Of a DNA stretch of 64,000 bases, positions 1 to 8,215 are shown in pieces; position 1 is the first letter of the stretch; every line of letters begins with the position of its first letter. The position numbers and the translations under genes were made by a program. The stretch is from JBEBVQ01 sp964527735 (GTDB lineage: Bacteria; Bacteroidota; Bacteroidia; Chitinophagales; Chitinophagaceae): the NCBI GenBank assembly GCA_964527735.1, contig CAZGPG010000016.1, positions 1 through 64,000 on the forward strand, written 5' to 3'. Under the pieces are notes generated by a model. That model was not told where the DNA came from. It saw nothing but the letters and a program-made list of their open reading frames with translations, and made no database searches.

Positions 1-145
1 CCGTGTATGCGTCATAAGCACGTGAGTACGTCATATCAGGCGCATAGATCTTACCAGGATTACGCCGCATGCTGCCACTGTTGCATGCCGACATGCCCAG
101 TCCGATCATCAGGCTTGCTACTACTATGCTTTTTGCTTTGTTCAT
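1..145 (-). CDS. actE: Alternative complex III cytochrome c subunit ActE, 5' fragment
   Basis: Only the N-terminal 48 codons lie in the window; the gene continues past the left edge. The ATG at 143-145 opens a lipoprotein signal peptide whose lipobox ends GMSAC (Cys21), followed by the RRNPGKIYAPDMTYSRAY stretch that I recognise from ActE proteins. ActE is a small periplasmic monohaem cytochrome c that docks on alternative complex III; its CxxCH motif would lie beyond the edge. It is the fifth gene of the minus-strand operon actA-B-C-D-E and sits about 100 bases after actD. The assignment rests on order and the N-terminal sequence, not on a visible haem site. Confidence 0.85.
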   Translation of the reverse strand, partial: MNKAKSIVVASLMIGLGMSACNSGSMRRNPGKIYAPDMTYSRAYDAYT

Positions 146-249
146 AAGTAAAAAGTGAACCGGGCTTATCAGCAATGGTTACTGAACACCCTGCTTTATA
201 ATTTTATTACGGTAAACAAACTTTAACTTCTTTCATGCTGATACTTTTA

Positions 250-822
250 TCAGGCCAGCTCATACGCTTCCTGCTTATCATACCGGCCATACCACCATCC
301 TGCTTCCGCAACCTGCACATTTGTTTCAACAGCGCCTGTTGACTTCAGGAAGTCAATTACTTCCTGCTCTGATACATGATCATTCAGCTCAATAGCTACT
401 ACAAAGTAATCATCCGTCTGACGGGGATGGAATATATGCTTCTTTACCCCCGGCATGATCTGGTTGATATAGCAGAACGTCAGTACCATACCCACCGCCG
501 CAAACAATACGGTCAGTTCGAAAACGATCGGGATGAATGCCGGCAGGGAGAAATAGGGCTTGCCACCAAAATTTACCGGCCAGTCTTTGGTAAATATCCA
601 GGACATAAAGCCCAGCGCCGTAGCCGTACCGGTAAGCCCGTAGATAAAGCCCGCCACATGCAAATCCGTATCCTTCAGCCCAAGCGCCTGGTCCAGACCA
701 TGCACCGGGAAGGGGGTATACACATCGTGCAGCTTATAGCCGCTGTTCCTTACCTGCTTAACGGCAGGAAACAGCACCTCTTCATCATCATAACAAGCTA
801 CCGCAAATTTCTTAATAGCCAT
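250..822 (-). CDS. actD: Alternative complex III membrane subunit ActD (DUF3341)
   Basis: A 190-residue DUF3341 protein, the ActD subunit of the quinol-oxidising alternative complex III. It is an inner-membrane protein with a cytoplasmic-type N-terminal domain (AIKKFAVACYDDEEVLFPAV), two hydrophobic segments around residues 55-75 and 90-120, and a soluble C-terminal domain. I placed the start at the ATG at 820-822; an upstream in-frame TTG would add MNNNLGC, which is less likely. It sits 56 bases after actC and about 100 before actE, so it is almost certainly co-transcribed with them. ActD carries no cofactor in known complexes and is thought to be structural. Confidence 0.93.
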   Translation of the reverse strand: MAIKKFAVACYDDEEVLFPAVKQVRNSGYKLHDVYTPFPVHGLDQALGLKDTDLHVAGFIYGLTGTATALGFMSWIFTKDWPVNFGGKPYFSLPAFIPIVFELTVLFAAVGMVLTFCYINQIMPGVKKHIFHPRQTDDYFVVAIELNDHVSEQEVIDFLKSTGAVETNVQVAEAGWWYGRYDKQEAYELA

Positions 823-878
823 ACAACCTAAATTATTATTCAATTTTTAATTGGCCAAACGAACAAGGCGCATACAAT

Positions 879-2315
879 CTAATGATGTGCATGCTGCTGC
901 TCGTGTATAAAATCTTCATCCGCTTTCTCGTCAATCACCGCCATCTTCTTTTTATAATTTTCACCGGAGGTCTTCAGCACGAATTTGATTTCCGCAACTG
1001 CGATCACCGGGAAGTATTTGGCAAACAGGAAGAAGCAGGTAAAGAACAAACCGAACGTACCAAGATAAAAACCGACTTCCGGCCATGTGGGGCTGTAATA
1101 CGTCCAGCTGCTCGGCAGATAATCCCGGTAGAGAGACGTCACAATGATCACAAACCGTTCAAACCACATACCGATGTTTACCACGATACTCATAATAAAT
1201 GTGAACGGGATATTGCGGCGCAGCTTTTTGAACCAGAACAATTGGGGAGACACCACGTTACACACCATCATCGCCCAATAGCTCCACCAGTACGGCCCCA
1301 TGATACGCCAGCGGAATGCCGCCTGCTCGTATTGCACAGCGCTGTACCAGGCCATGAATAACTCGGTAAGGTAAGCCACGCCCACGATAGAGCCGGTAAG
1401 CACGATCACCTTATTCATCGCCTCAATATGCCCAAGGGTGATATAGTCTTCGAGATGAAGTATTTTACGAACAAGTATCAGCAGGGTCTGTACCATCGCA
1501 AACCCGGAGAATACGGCGCCCGCCACAAAGTACGGAGGGAAGATGGTAGTGTGCCAGCCGGGAATTACGGATGTAGCAAAGTCGAACGATACGATTGTGT
1601 GTACCGAAAGTACCAGCGGCGTGGAAAGACCGGCAAGCACAAGTGAAAGCGCTTCATGGCGCTGCCAGTTTTTGGCGGTACCTGTCCAGCCAAAGGAAGC
1701 CAGACCATACAGGCGTTTCCTGAGCTTTGTCTTTGCGCGGTCGCGGATGGTTGCGAAATCCGGGATCAGACCGGAATACCAGAACAATAACGATACGGTA
1801 AAGTATGTAGAGATCGCGAACACGTCCCACAGCAGGGCCGAGTTAAAGTTCGGCCACAGCGGTCCGCGTGTATTAGGATAAGGAAGTACAAACATCGCAT
1901 CCCATACGCGACCCATGTGAAAGATCGGGAACTGACCGGCGCACATTACGGCGAAGATCGTCATCGCTTCCGCAGCACGGTTCACACCGGTACGCCAGCC
2001 CTGACGGAAGAGCAGGAGGATCGCGGAGATCAGCGTACCCGCGTGACCAATACCTACCCACCATACGAAGTTGGTGATATCCCAACCCCAGCCTACTGTC
2101 CGGTTGATACCCCAGACACCAATGCCCCAATATATTTCCCAGAATACGGAAAACACCCCGAACATCAGGAGGCAGACTGAAAAGAAGAAACCAATATACC
2201 ACATGCGACCGGGTTTCCGCTCGATCGGGCTGATGATATCTTCCGTTATCTGGCGATAAGTCTTATCTCCATTTACCAGCGGTTCCCGTACAAATGATTC
2301 GTACTTTAAATGCAT
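879..2315 (-). CDS. actC: Alternative complex III quinol-oxidising membrane subunit ActC (NrfD/PsrC family)
   Basis: A 478-residue polytopic membrane protein of the NrfD/PsrC family. Multiple hydrophobic helices run from about residue 40 to 440, and the N-terminal region YRQITEDIISPIERKPGR is typical of ActC. In alternative complex III, ActC is one of two related membrane subunits and carries the quinol-binding site facing the Fe-S subunit ActB. The C-terminus is His-rich (EQQHAHH). It lies 135 bases after actB and 56 bases before actD in the same operon. The second NrfD-like subunit, ActF, should follow actE outside the window. Confidence 0.95.
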   Translation of the reverse strand: MHLKYESFVREPLVNGDKTYRQITEDIISPIERKPGRMWYIGFFFSVCLLMFGVFSVFWEIYWGIGVWGINRTVGWGWDITNFVWWVGIGHAGTLISAILLLFRQGWRTGVNRAAEAMTIFAVMCAGQFPIFHMGRVWDAMFVLPYPNTRGPLWPNFNSALLWDVFAISTYFTVSLLFWYSGLIPDFATIRDRAKTKLRKRLYGLASFGWTGTAKNWQRHEALSLVLAGLSTPLVLSVHTIVSFDFATSVIPGWHTTIFPPYFVAGAVFSGFAMVQTLLILVRKILHLEDYITLGHIEAMNKVIVLTGSIVGVAYLTELFMAWYSAVQYEQAAFRWRIMGPYWWSYWAMMVCNVVSPQLFWFKKLRRNIPFTFIMSIVVNIGMWFERFVIIVTSLYRDYLPSSWTYYSPTWPEVGFYLGTFGLFFTCFFLFAKYFPVIAVAEIKFVLKTSGENYKKKMAVIDEKADEDFIHEQQHAHH

Positions 2316-2450
2316 AGCACGTAATTAGAAAAAGTTCTTTATAAAATACTCATATTGCTTCCGCTTCTCCTCACAAACCACTGGCACCGCATCGGCATGT
2401 TTTATCTAATCCTGATTCAGTCGTTATTTCCGTACCGACCTACCGTTTCA

Positions 2451-5400
2451 TTAAATATGCTTCTTCATCATAATATCCAGCTCCTCATCTCCGGCTACGA
2501 TCATATCGTTGTTGCGTATCCGCGACAAGTAATTGACGTTCGGCAATACATGGAGATGTTCCAGCACATAGAAAACACGTTGTTTGTTTTCGGACTTCCT
2601 CAATTTAGAGATTTCGCTTTCCGGATCATTGGCATCCCCGAAAGTAATACATCCTGCGGCGCAGGCAGTAGCGCAGGCAGTAGTTGCCTCTCCGTCTTTC
2701 ACCGGGCGTCCTTCTTTCTTGGCATGCAGCTTTGCATCCTGCAGACGCTGCACACAGAACGAGCATTTCTCCATCACACCCCGGCTGCGCACCGTTACAT
2801 CCGGATTGAGCACCATCCGTGTCAGGTCGTCGTTGACATCGTCGCGACGGCCATCTTCATAGATGTTATCCTCGAAGCAATCCGCGCCGTTCCAGTCCAT
2901 CCAGTTGAAGCGGCGGACTTTATACGGACAGTTATTAGCGCAATATTTCGTACCGATACAACGGTTATATGCCATTTGGTTAAGCCCCTCGGAGCTATGG
3001 TTGGTAGCGGATACCGGGCAAACGTTTTCGCAGGGCGCATTGTCGCAATGCTGGCACAGCATCGGTTGGAATACCGTCTGGATGCTGTCCGGATCAGCGG
3101 GATTACCACTGAAATAACGGTCAATGCGTAACCAGTGCATTTCCTGCGCCTTGAGCACATGTGTTTTACCTACAACAGAGATATTGTTTTCTGCCTGACA
3201 GGCGATCACACAGGCGGCACAGCCGGTACAACTGTTGAGGTCTATAGACATGCCCCAATGAATACCCGGCGCTTCATGAACCGGATACAGCGTACCATGC
3301 TTACGGAAGCCTTCCTCGTCAAATATCTCTGCCTCGCCGTGTTCGTCGCCATGATGATCTCCATGATCTTCCCAGGGCAGGTGTGTATAGTGTCCCAACT
3401 CCTTCTGACGTTCTTTCAGCAGGGCATCGGGATCTTTTCTGTATTCTTCAAGAGTGTATTCGTGAATGATCGGACGGCCTTCGTAGCTGTGGTGCGTTTG
3501 CGTGATGGCCACCGGATAGGCGCCCGTCGCTGTTTCCACGGTCACGGCAGCATTCTGATAAGAAATTGTAGTACCGTTAAAATGTGCAAACGGATAAGCA
3601 TTCTTGCCGGTATCCGCCGCCGCACGGCCTACGCCTTTATCGCGCCCGTAACCGAGCGGTATGGCTACCACATCATTATGTAATCCCGGCACAACCACGA
3701 TCGGAAGGGTAATCTCTTTCCCGTTCCATTTAACCGTTGCCTGCTTTTTATTGGGGTCTACCTGATTGATGCCGGTAAGCTCTGCATTAAATTTTTCTTT
3801 CGCTGTCTTGGGCGACATACAGATGTAGTTATCCCAGGTAGCGCGGGTGATCGGGTCGGGCATTTCCTGCAGCCAGGGGTTATTGCTCCATGCGCCTCCG
3901 TGGCCGATCGCGACTGTGGGATACAATACCAGCTCCATTCCGTCCGTTTTCGGTTGCCGGGCAATGGCATTGACGGCTCCCTGCAGGTTTCCGTTGAAAG
4001 AAGCGCTGGCAAAGGATATTCCCTGCGGTTCAATAACGCCGTCCTGCAAGGCTTTGTCGAAAGTGGTCTGGCCGCCGAGTCTCGTCATCCAGTAGTTTTG
4101 CCAGAAATCCAGCCAGGTTGTTCCGGCATCGGACCAAGTCAGCAGACTGTCCTGGAAAGCACGGGTCTTAAACAACGGAGCAATGGCAGGCTGCATCAGA
4201 CTGTAGTAGCCGGTTTTAGGCTCTGCATCGCCCCAGCTTTCGAGCCAGTGATGATCCGGTGTAATAATCGCCGTTTTCTGAGCGGTTTCATCCAAGCGGT
4301 CTGCAAAAGAAATCGTCAGACCTGCTTTGGCAAGACCGGCATTGAATTTTTCTGCATCAAAATAATCGTAAGAAGGATTGACGTCGTGCATCAGGAGAGC
4401 GGCCACTCGGCCGGCGTTCATATCCTCTACAAGCTGCACCATTTCACCGTCAACACCCTGTTTGTAATTACTGTTAACAGCCCAGTTGATCGTATTGCCG
4501 GCAGCACCGATGGCGTCGTTGATCGCATTGATAACGACCTGTATATTCTTATCGTTGGAGCCGCAAACCACCAGTCCCGGGGTTTCTTTCAGCTCTTTCG
4601 CTGCACGGGTAATGACCGTATTCAGCGTTGCATTTTCAAAAACAGGTTTGGCGCCGCTTGTAATGGCATTATACAGGGCTACGGCTACTGCGCCTACTTC
4701 AGAAGGCTTGCAGGTAGCGCGGAAGTCCGCGGAAGCGCCGGAGATTGTATGATTGGTCTCGATCTGGAAATGGCGGGACATTTCCTTTTTCTGTGCTGAT
4801 ACCTTTCGGCCACCGGCATATTGATGTGAAAATTCGACAGGAGACAACCAGGTACCAAGAAAGTCAGCATCCAGACTCAATATGGTCTGAGCTTTATCAA
4901 AATGGTACGAGGGTAATGCCCGTTTGCCGTAAGATTCTTCATTGGCCAGCAGCATACCGGAATAAGAGATCGCATCATAGGTAACGTGCTTTGCAGACGG
5001 ATATTTACCGATAAAACGATTAATGACCTCTTTGGTGGTCGGGCTGATGATGCTGGAAGTAAGTATGTAAATGGTTTTCCCACCGGCAGCGGCGAGCGCA
5101 TCTTTCACCCGGCGGTCAATTGCCTCAAACGTAGCTTCCTGATAGCTTCCGTCGGCAGTACGTATCTGCGGCTGCCGGAGGCGTGTTTTATCATACAGGT
5201 TCAATACAGCGGCCTGCACTCTTGCAGATGTACTTCCGGCGGTAATGGTAGACAGCTTGTTGCCTTCCAGCTTGATCGGGCGTCCGTCGCGTGTTTTAAC
5301 GACTACCGCACAATATTCCCCGCCATCAACAAAAGTAGAAGCATAATAGTTGGGCACCCCGGGTACAATATCCTCAGGCTTAATGGCATAAGGGATCGCA

Positions 5401-5615
5401 CGCCGTACGGGCATTTCGCAACTGGCTGCCAGCATAGCTGCTGCAGTACTGAACCCCAGGTATTTCAGGAAGTCGCGGCGCGGCGTAGTCGCATTGAGCA
5501 AACTTTCACTGACATCCAGCGGCAACAGCTCTTTAAACTCGTTGGCTGCCACTTCCTGATGAGCCGGATTATTCTCAAGCTCTTCCAGTCCTTTCCAGTA
5601 TTGTTTTTGACTCAT
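2451..5615 (-). CDS. actB: Alternative complex III iron-sulfur subunit ActB
   Basis: A 1054-residue fusion of a molybdopterin-oxidoreductase-like domain (about 45-740) and a ferredoxin-type domain (about 780-1000). A Tat-like motif at residue 46 (RRDFLKYLGF) is followed by a hydrophobic run ending LAASC (Cys66), so export by Tat and lipid anchoring are plausible. Iron-sulfur ligands are visible: CTGCAACVIAC near 795, CQHCDNAPCENVC near 852, CIGTKYCANNC near 881, which has one Cys fewer and so fits a 3Fe-4S site, and CSFC near 950 with CATACAAGC near 975. The Mo-like domain is catalytically empty in characterised complexes. It passes electrons from ActC quinol oxidation to the ActA/ActE haems. 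It lies 92 bases after actA. Confidence 0.95.
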   Translation of the reverse strand: MSQKQYWKGLEELENNPAHQEVAANEFKELLPLDVSESLLNATTPRRDFLKYLGFSTAAAMLAASCEMPVRRAIPYAIKPEDIVPGVPNYYASTFVDGGEYCAVVVKTRDGRPIKLEGNKLSTITAGSTSARVQAAVLNLYDKTRLRQPQIRTADGSYQEATFEAIDRRVKDALAAAGGKTIYILTSSIISPTTKEVINRFIGKYPSAKHVTYDAISYSGMLLANEESYGKRALPSYHFDKAQTILSLDADFLGTWLSPVEFSHQYAGGRKVSAQKKEMSRHFQIETNHTISGASADFRATCKPSEVGAVAVALYNAITSGAKPVFENATLNTVITRAAKELKETPGLVVCGSNDKNIQVVINAINDAIGAAGNTINWAVNSNYKQGVDGEMVQLVEDMNAGRVAALLMHDVNPSYDYFDAEKFNAGLAKAGLTISFADRLDETAQKTAIITPDHHWLESWGDAEPKTGYYSLMQPAIAPLFKTRAFQDSLLTWSDAGTTWLDFWQNYWMTRLGGQTTFDKALQDGVIEPQGISFASASFNGNLQGAVNAIARQPKTDGMELVLYPTVAIGHGGAWSNNPWLQEMPDPITRATWDNYICMSPKTAKEKFNAELTGINQVDPNKKQATVKWNGKEITLPIVVVPGLHNDVVAIPLGYGRDKGVGRAAADTGKNAYPFAHFNGTTISYQNAAVTVETATGAYPVAITQTHHSYEGRPIIHEYTLEEYRKDPDALLKERQKELGHYTHLPWEDHGDHHGDEHGEAEIFDEEGFRKHGTLYPVHEAPGIHWGMSIDLNSCTGCAACVIACQAENNISVVGKTHVLKAQEMHWLRIDRYFSGNPADPDSIQTVFQPMLCQHCDNAPCENVCPVSATNHSSEGLNQMAYNRCIGTKYCANNCPYKVRRFNWMDWNGADCFEDNIYEDGRRDDVNDDLTRMVLNPDVTVRSRGVMEKCSFCVQRLQDAKLHAKKEGRPVKDGEATTACATACAAGCITFGDANDPESEISKLRKSENKQRVFYVLEHLHVLPNVNYLSRIRNNDMIVAGDEELDIMMKKHI

Positions 5616-5707
5616 ATCGTTTCTGAATGTGCTGATGTGCTGATTACTGCCGGCACATCTCTATATATAATCAATACTTTCTTTACACTCTTTCTTTAAA
5701 ACCACTA

Positions 5708-6955
5708 TTAATAATGGCATTTCTGACATTCCACGCCACCAATATCTTCAACCGTAACGGCGGCACGATGACCAGACTTTATTTCTTCATGGAATTTCCG
5801 GTAAATACTGTAATAATCGTTATCGGTAAATTGTACTTCCGTCTGACGGTGACAGTTCACACACCAGCCCATTGAAAGCGGGGCAAACTGATAAACTTCA
5901 TCCATCCCTTCAATGGAGCCGTGACATTGCTGGCATTGCACGCCTCCCACAGCCACGTGCTGAGAGTGATTGAAGTAAACGTGGTCGGGCAGATTGTGCA
6001 CCTTAACCCAGGGAATAGGTGTGGCAAGAATATTACCTTCAGCGTCTCTTCTGTAATCTTTCGCTACAGGATCCCATCCGGTATAAGTGTAGAGCTTATG
6101 GATTTCAACGGTGCCATCCACCTTCTTTCCCTCCGCCGTAAATAAGTCTTCGCCGGTATATTCGTCGATCTGCTTATGACAATTCATACAAACGTTACCC
6201 GAGGGGATGAGGGCATGCTTACTCGTTTCGGCGCCGCCATGGCAATACAGACAGTTGATCTGATTAATACCGGCGTGTACCTTATGTGAATAGAATATCG
6301 GCTGCTCCGGCATATAATTCTGCTGTCTGCCCATTTCAATACCACCATTCACAATCCAATATCCCGCAACAATAAAGACGACGATAGCAACTATGGCAAT
6401 AACGGTTTTATTGCGGTGCAGCGGTACATCCTTGGGAGTAGCCTGCCCTTCCTTTTCATTGGCAGCGCGGCGCAGACTGGAATTGATACGCCATAATATA
6501 AGGGTAAGCAACAGAAGTGTTACCGTGATGATACTGTATAACCAGGTATTATCTTCCTGGGGAGCGCCACCCTGAGCTGTTGCCGGTCCGGCGGGACCCG
6601 CAGGTTCCACAGAATTTACATAATCAATGACCGCATCAATCTCTTCGGTAGAAAGATTGGGGAAAGCGGTCATCGGTATCTTATTCCACTTATTGTGTAT
6701 ATCTATTGCATACTTATCGCCGCTGGCAATGAGCGCTGCCGAGTTATGAATCCATTTGTATAGCCACTCCTTGTTGGGAGCACGCTTGTCCATATCTTTC
6801 AGGGCAGGCCCTGTGGCATCTTTGAGGGGGTTATGGCAACTGGCACAGTTGGACTGGAATAAAGCCTTCCCATCGGGGGCAGCCACCGAAAAAGAGTGGA
6901 AAAAGACAAAAGCTATTACGAAAGCAAACGCGCTCCGTGCGATTCTCTGGAACAT
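5708..6955 (-). CDS. actA: Alternative complex III multihaem cytochrome c subunit ActA, with six CxxCH motifs
   Basis: First gene of the operon, 415 residues from the ATG at 6953-6955; a GTG 21 bases upstream is an alternative start. A signal peptide occupies roughly residues 1-26. An N-terminal monohaem cytochrome c domain (CASCH at 37-41, likely Met ligand in KIPMTAFP) is followed by two hydrophobic segments (about 138-156 and 183-202). The periplasmic region then carries five haem motifs: CLYCH 235-239, CMNCH 256-260, CQQCH 341-345, CVNCH 365-369 and CQKCH 410-414, the last one residue from the C-terminus. The five-haem part is the classical ActA. The extra N-terminal haem domain plus membrane segments resembles Bacteroidota versions. 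It accepts electrons from ActB for transfer to oxidase or cytochrome c. Confidence 0.94.
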   Translation of the reverse strand: MFQRIARSAFAFVIAFVFFHSFSVAAPDGKALFQSNCASCHNPLKDATGPALKDMDKRAPNKEWLYKWIHNSAALIASGDKYAIDIHNKWNKIPMTAFPNLSTEEIDAVIDYVNSVEPAGPAGPATAQGGAPQEDNTWLYSIITVTLLLLTLILWRINSSLRRAANEKEGQATPKDVPLHRNKTVIAIVAIVVFIVAGYWIVNGGIEMGRQQNYMPEQPIFYSHKVHAGINQINCLYCHGGAETSKHALIPSGNVCMNCHKQIDEYTGEDLFTAEGKKVDGTVEIHKLYTYTGWDPVAKDYRRDAEGNILATPIPWVKVHNLPDHVYFNHSQHVAVGGVQCQQCHGSIEGMDEVYQFAPLSMGWCVNCHRQTEVQFTDNDYYSIYRKFHEEIKSGHRAAVTVEDIGGVECQKCHY

Positions 6956-7021
6956 CGGCTTGAAGGATTCTGGCACAGCAATAAATTTGAAAATTAACGT
7001 TCCCTTTAATTAAAGCGTGGG

Positions 7022-7029
7022 CAAAACTA
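7022..7029 (-). promoter_or_regulatory. Predicted Bacteroidota -7 promoter element for the act operon
   Basis: On the minus strand this reads TAGTTTTG, matching TAnnTTTG, with a TTG about 20 bases upstream at the -33 position. It lies about 65 bases before the actA ATG and is the only such element I see ahead of the operon. This is prediction from consensus only. Confidence 0.5.
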
Positions 7030-7331
7030 CAACACAATGACGACAATTTGTACACATTTTAACAAAAATGTTTCCACAATACCCACGCGGCTTTCAGCCC
7101 GTTTTTTTATTTGTGAAATTTTCTAAATGTCATTATTGTGTCACTAAAAAAGGTTAAAAAAATTCCCGATTTTGAAAATGAAAGGGAATTTGAAAATTTG
7201 AAAATGAGGGAATTTGAAAATGTTTTTTACTATTTATAGCTGGAGATCGCAGCCAATTTATTTTCTATATCACAGGCATGATCCGCCATGTATTTCCATT
7301 TTCAAATTTTCAAATTAATTCATTTTCAAAT
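7030..7331. repeat. AT-rich intergenic region with a TTTGAAAAT-type inverted repeat
   Basis: No gene is visible in the roughly 300 bases between actA and the dehydrogenase gene. Bases 7186-7222 carry GAATTTGAAAATTTGAAAATG-like runs, and bases 7297-7335 carry the complementary runs, so the two arms can pair across a loop of about 75 bases. The right arm overlaps the stop codon of the dehydrogenase gene (7332-7334). Related runs occur at 56796-56832 and 62967-63055, which makes this a dispersed intergenic repeat and not a chance AT-rich patch. A role as a 3' hairpin or terminator for the dehydrogenase transcript is inference. Confidence 0.6.
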
Positions 7332-8120
7332 TCATATACTCCCCGTTCTTCCTCCGTCCACCGGTACACTGACGCCATTCACATATGCTGCCGCCGGGGT
7401 AGCGAGAAATGCTGCCACTGCCGCTATTTCTTCGGGCTTCCCAAACCGCCGGGCAGGGATCTCCTCCAGCATTTCCTGCTCAACGGCTTCACGCGGGAGG
7501 CCTGTTTTCCCGGCTTTATTCCCGATGATGGTGTCGAGCCTTCCCGTGGCCGTAGCGCCGGGCAACACATTATTAACGGTAATGCCGAATGCTCCCAGTT
7601 CATTCGCCAGGGTCTTGGCCCAGGAAGCCACTGCACCACGGATGGTATTGGAAACACCGAGATTCTTCAACGGGATCTTTACCGAAGTGGATATAATATT
7701 GATGATCCGGCCAAAGCCCGCTTGTTTCATGCCTGGTACGACCAGCGTAGCCAGGATGTGATTACAGATCAGGTGTTGCTGAAATGCCTGCAGGAATGCA
7801 TCCGGCTTCGCTTCCGTTGCCGGCCCGGCGGCAGGCCCACCACTATTATTGACAAGGATATGCACGGTATGTTCATTCAGGAAACCGGTTACTGCATTCC
7901 GAACATGCTCAGGGTCAGAGAAATCGGCAACCAGGTACTGATGCTGTTGCCCTTTGGCTGTATCCAGGGTGGCTACTGCTTGCTGCAACGACGCCTCATT
8001 GCGGGCGATCAATACGCAGCCGGCGCCAAAAGCTGCCAGTTGCTGCGCCGTAGCCAGACCGATACCCTGAGTGCTGCCGGCCACAAGCGCGGTCTTACCG
8101 GAGAGATCAAAAGAAAGCAT
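7332..8120 (-). CDS. Short-chain dehydrogenase/reductase family protein with a non-canonical active site
   Basis: A 262-residue SDR. The Rossmann cofactor motif GSTQGIG is at 15-21, NNSGG at 91-95, and the catalytic Ser lies in IISTS (S144). The Tyr-x-x-x-Lys pair expected 13 residues later is replaced by Ser157 and Arg161 in GVSNTIRGAV. The rest of the fold, including the VNNVLPG and DGG motifs near the C-terminus, is intact. The family is often annotated as 3-oxoacyl-ACP reductase by similarity, but with this active site I would not claim a reductase activity. It stands alone between two intergenic inverted repeats, and its stop codon lies inside the downstream one. Confidence 0.85.
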   Translation of the reverse strand: MLSFDLSGKTALVAGSTQGIGLATAQQLAAFGAGCVLIARNEASLQQAVATLDTAKGQQHQYLVADFSDPEHVRNAVTGFLNEHTVHILVNNSGGPAAGPATEAKPDAFLQAFQQHLICNHILATLVVPGMKQAGFGRIINIISTSVKIPLKNLGVSNTIRGAVASWAKTLANELGAFGITVNNVLPGATATGRLDTIIGNKAGKTGLPREAVEQEMLEEIPARRFGKPEEIAAVAAFLATPAAAYVNGVSVPVDGGRTGSI

Positions 8121-8137
8121 GAAACTGAAGTTTGTGC

Positions 8138-8215
8138 AAAAGTAATTATGAATGATGAGTTATGAATGATGAATTTTCACTCATAATTCATAACTCATCA
8201 TTCATAATTACTTTT
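8138..8215. terminator. Long perfect inverted repeat (30-bp arms) between two minus-strand genes
   Basis: Bases 8138-8167 and 8186-8215 are exact reverse complements over 30 positions with an 18-base loop, built from ATGAATGATGAG-type units. The outer ends are A-run and T-run, giving a terminator-like profile on both strands. The element spans the stop codon of the FG-GAP gene (8208-8210), so the arm encodes that protein's last codon. Shorter similar units (TCATAATTCATAA) recur near 52200 and 52300. Confidence 0.75.

Noticed and set aside
2355..3131. Plus-strand open frame of 258 codons opposite actB
   Set aside because: It overlaps the conserved ferredoxin-type part of actB and has no protein-like features.
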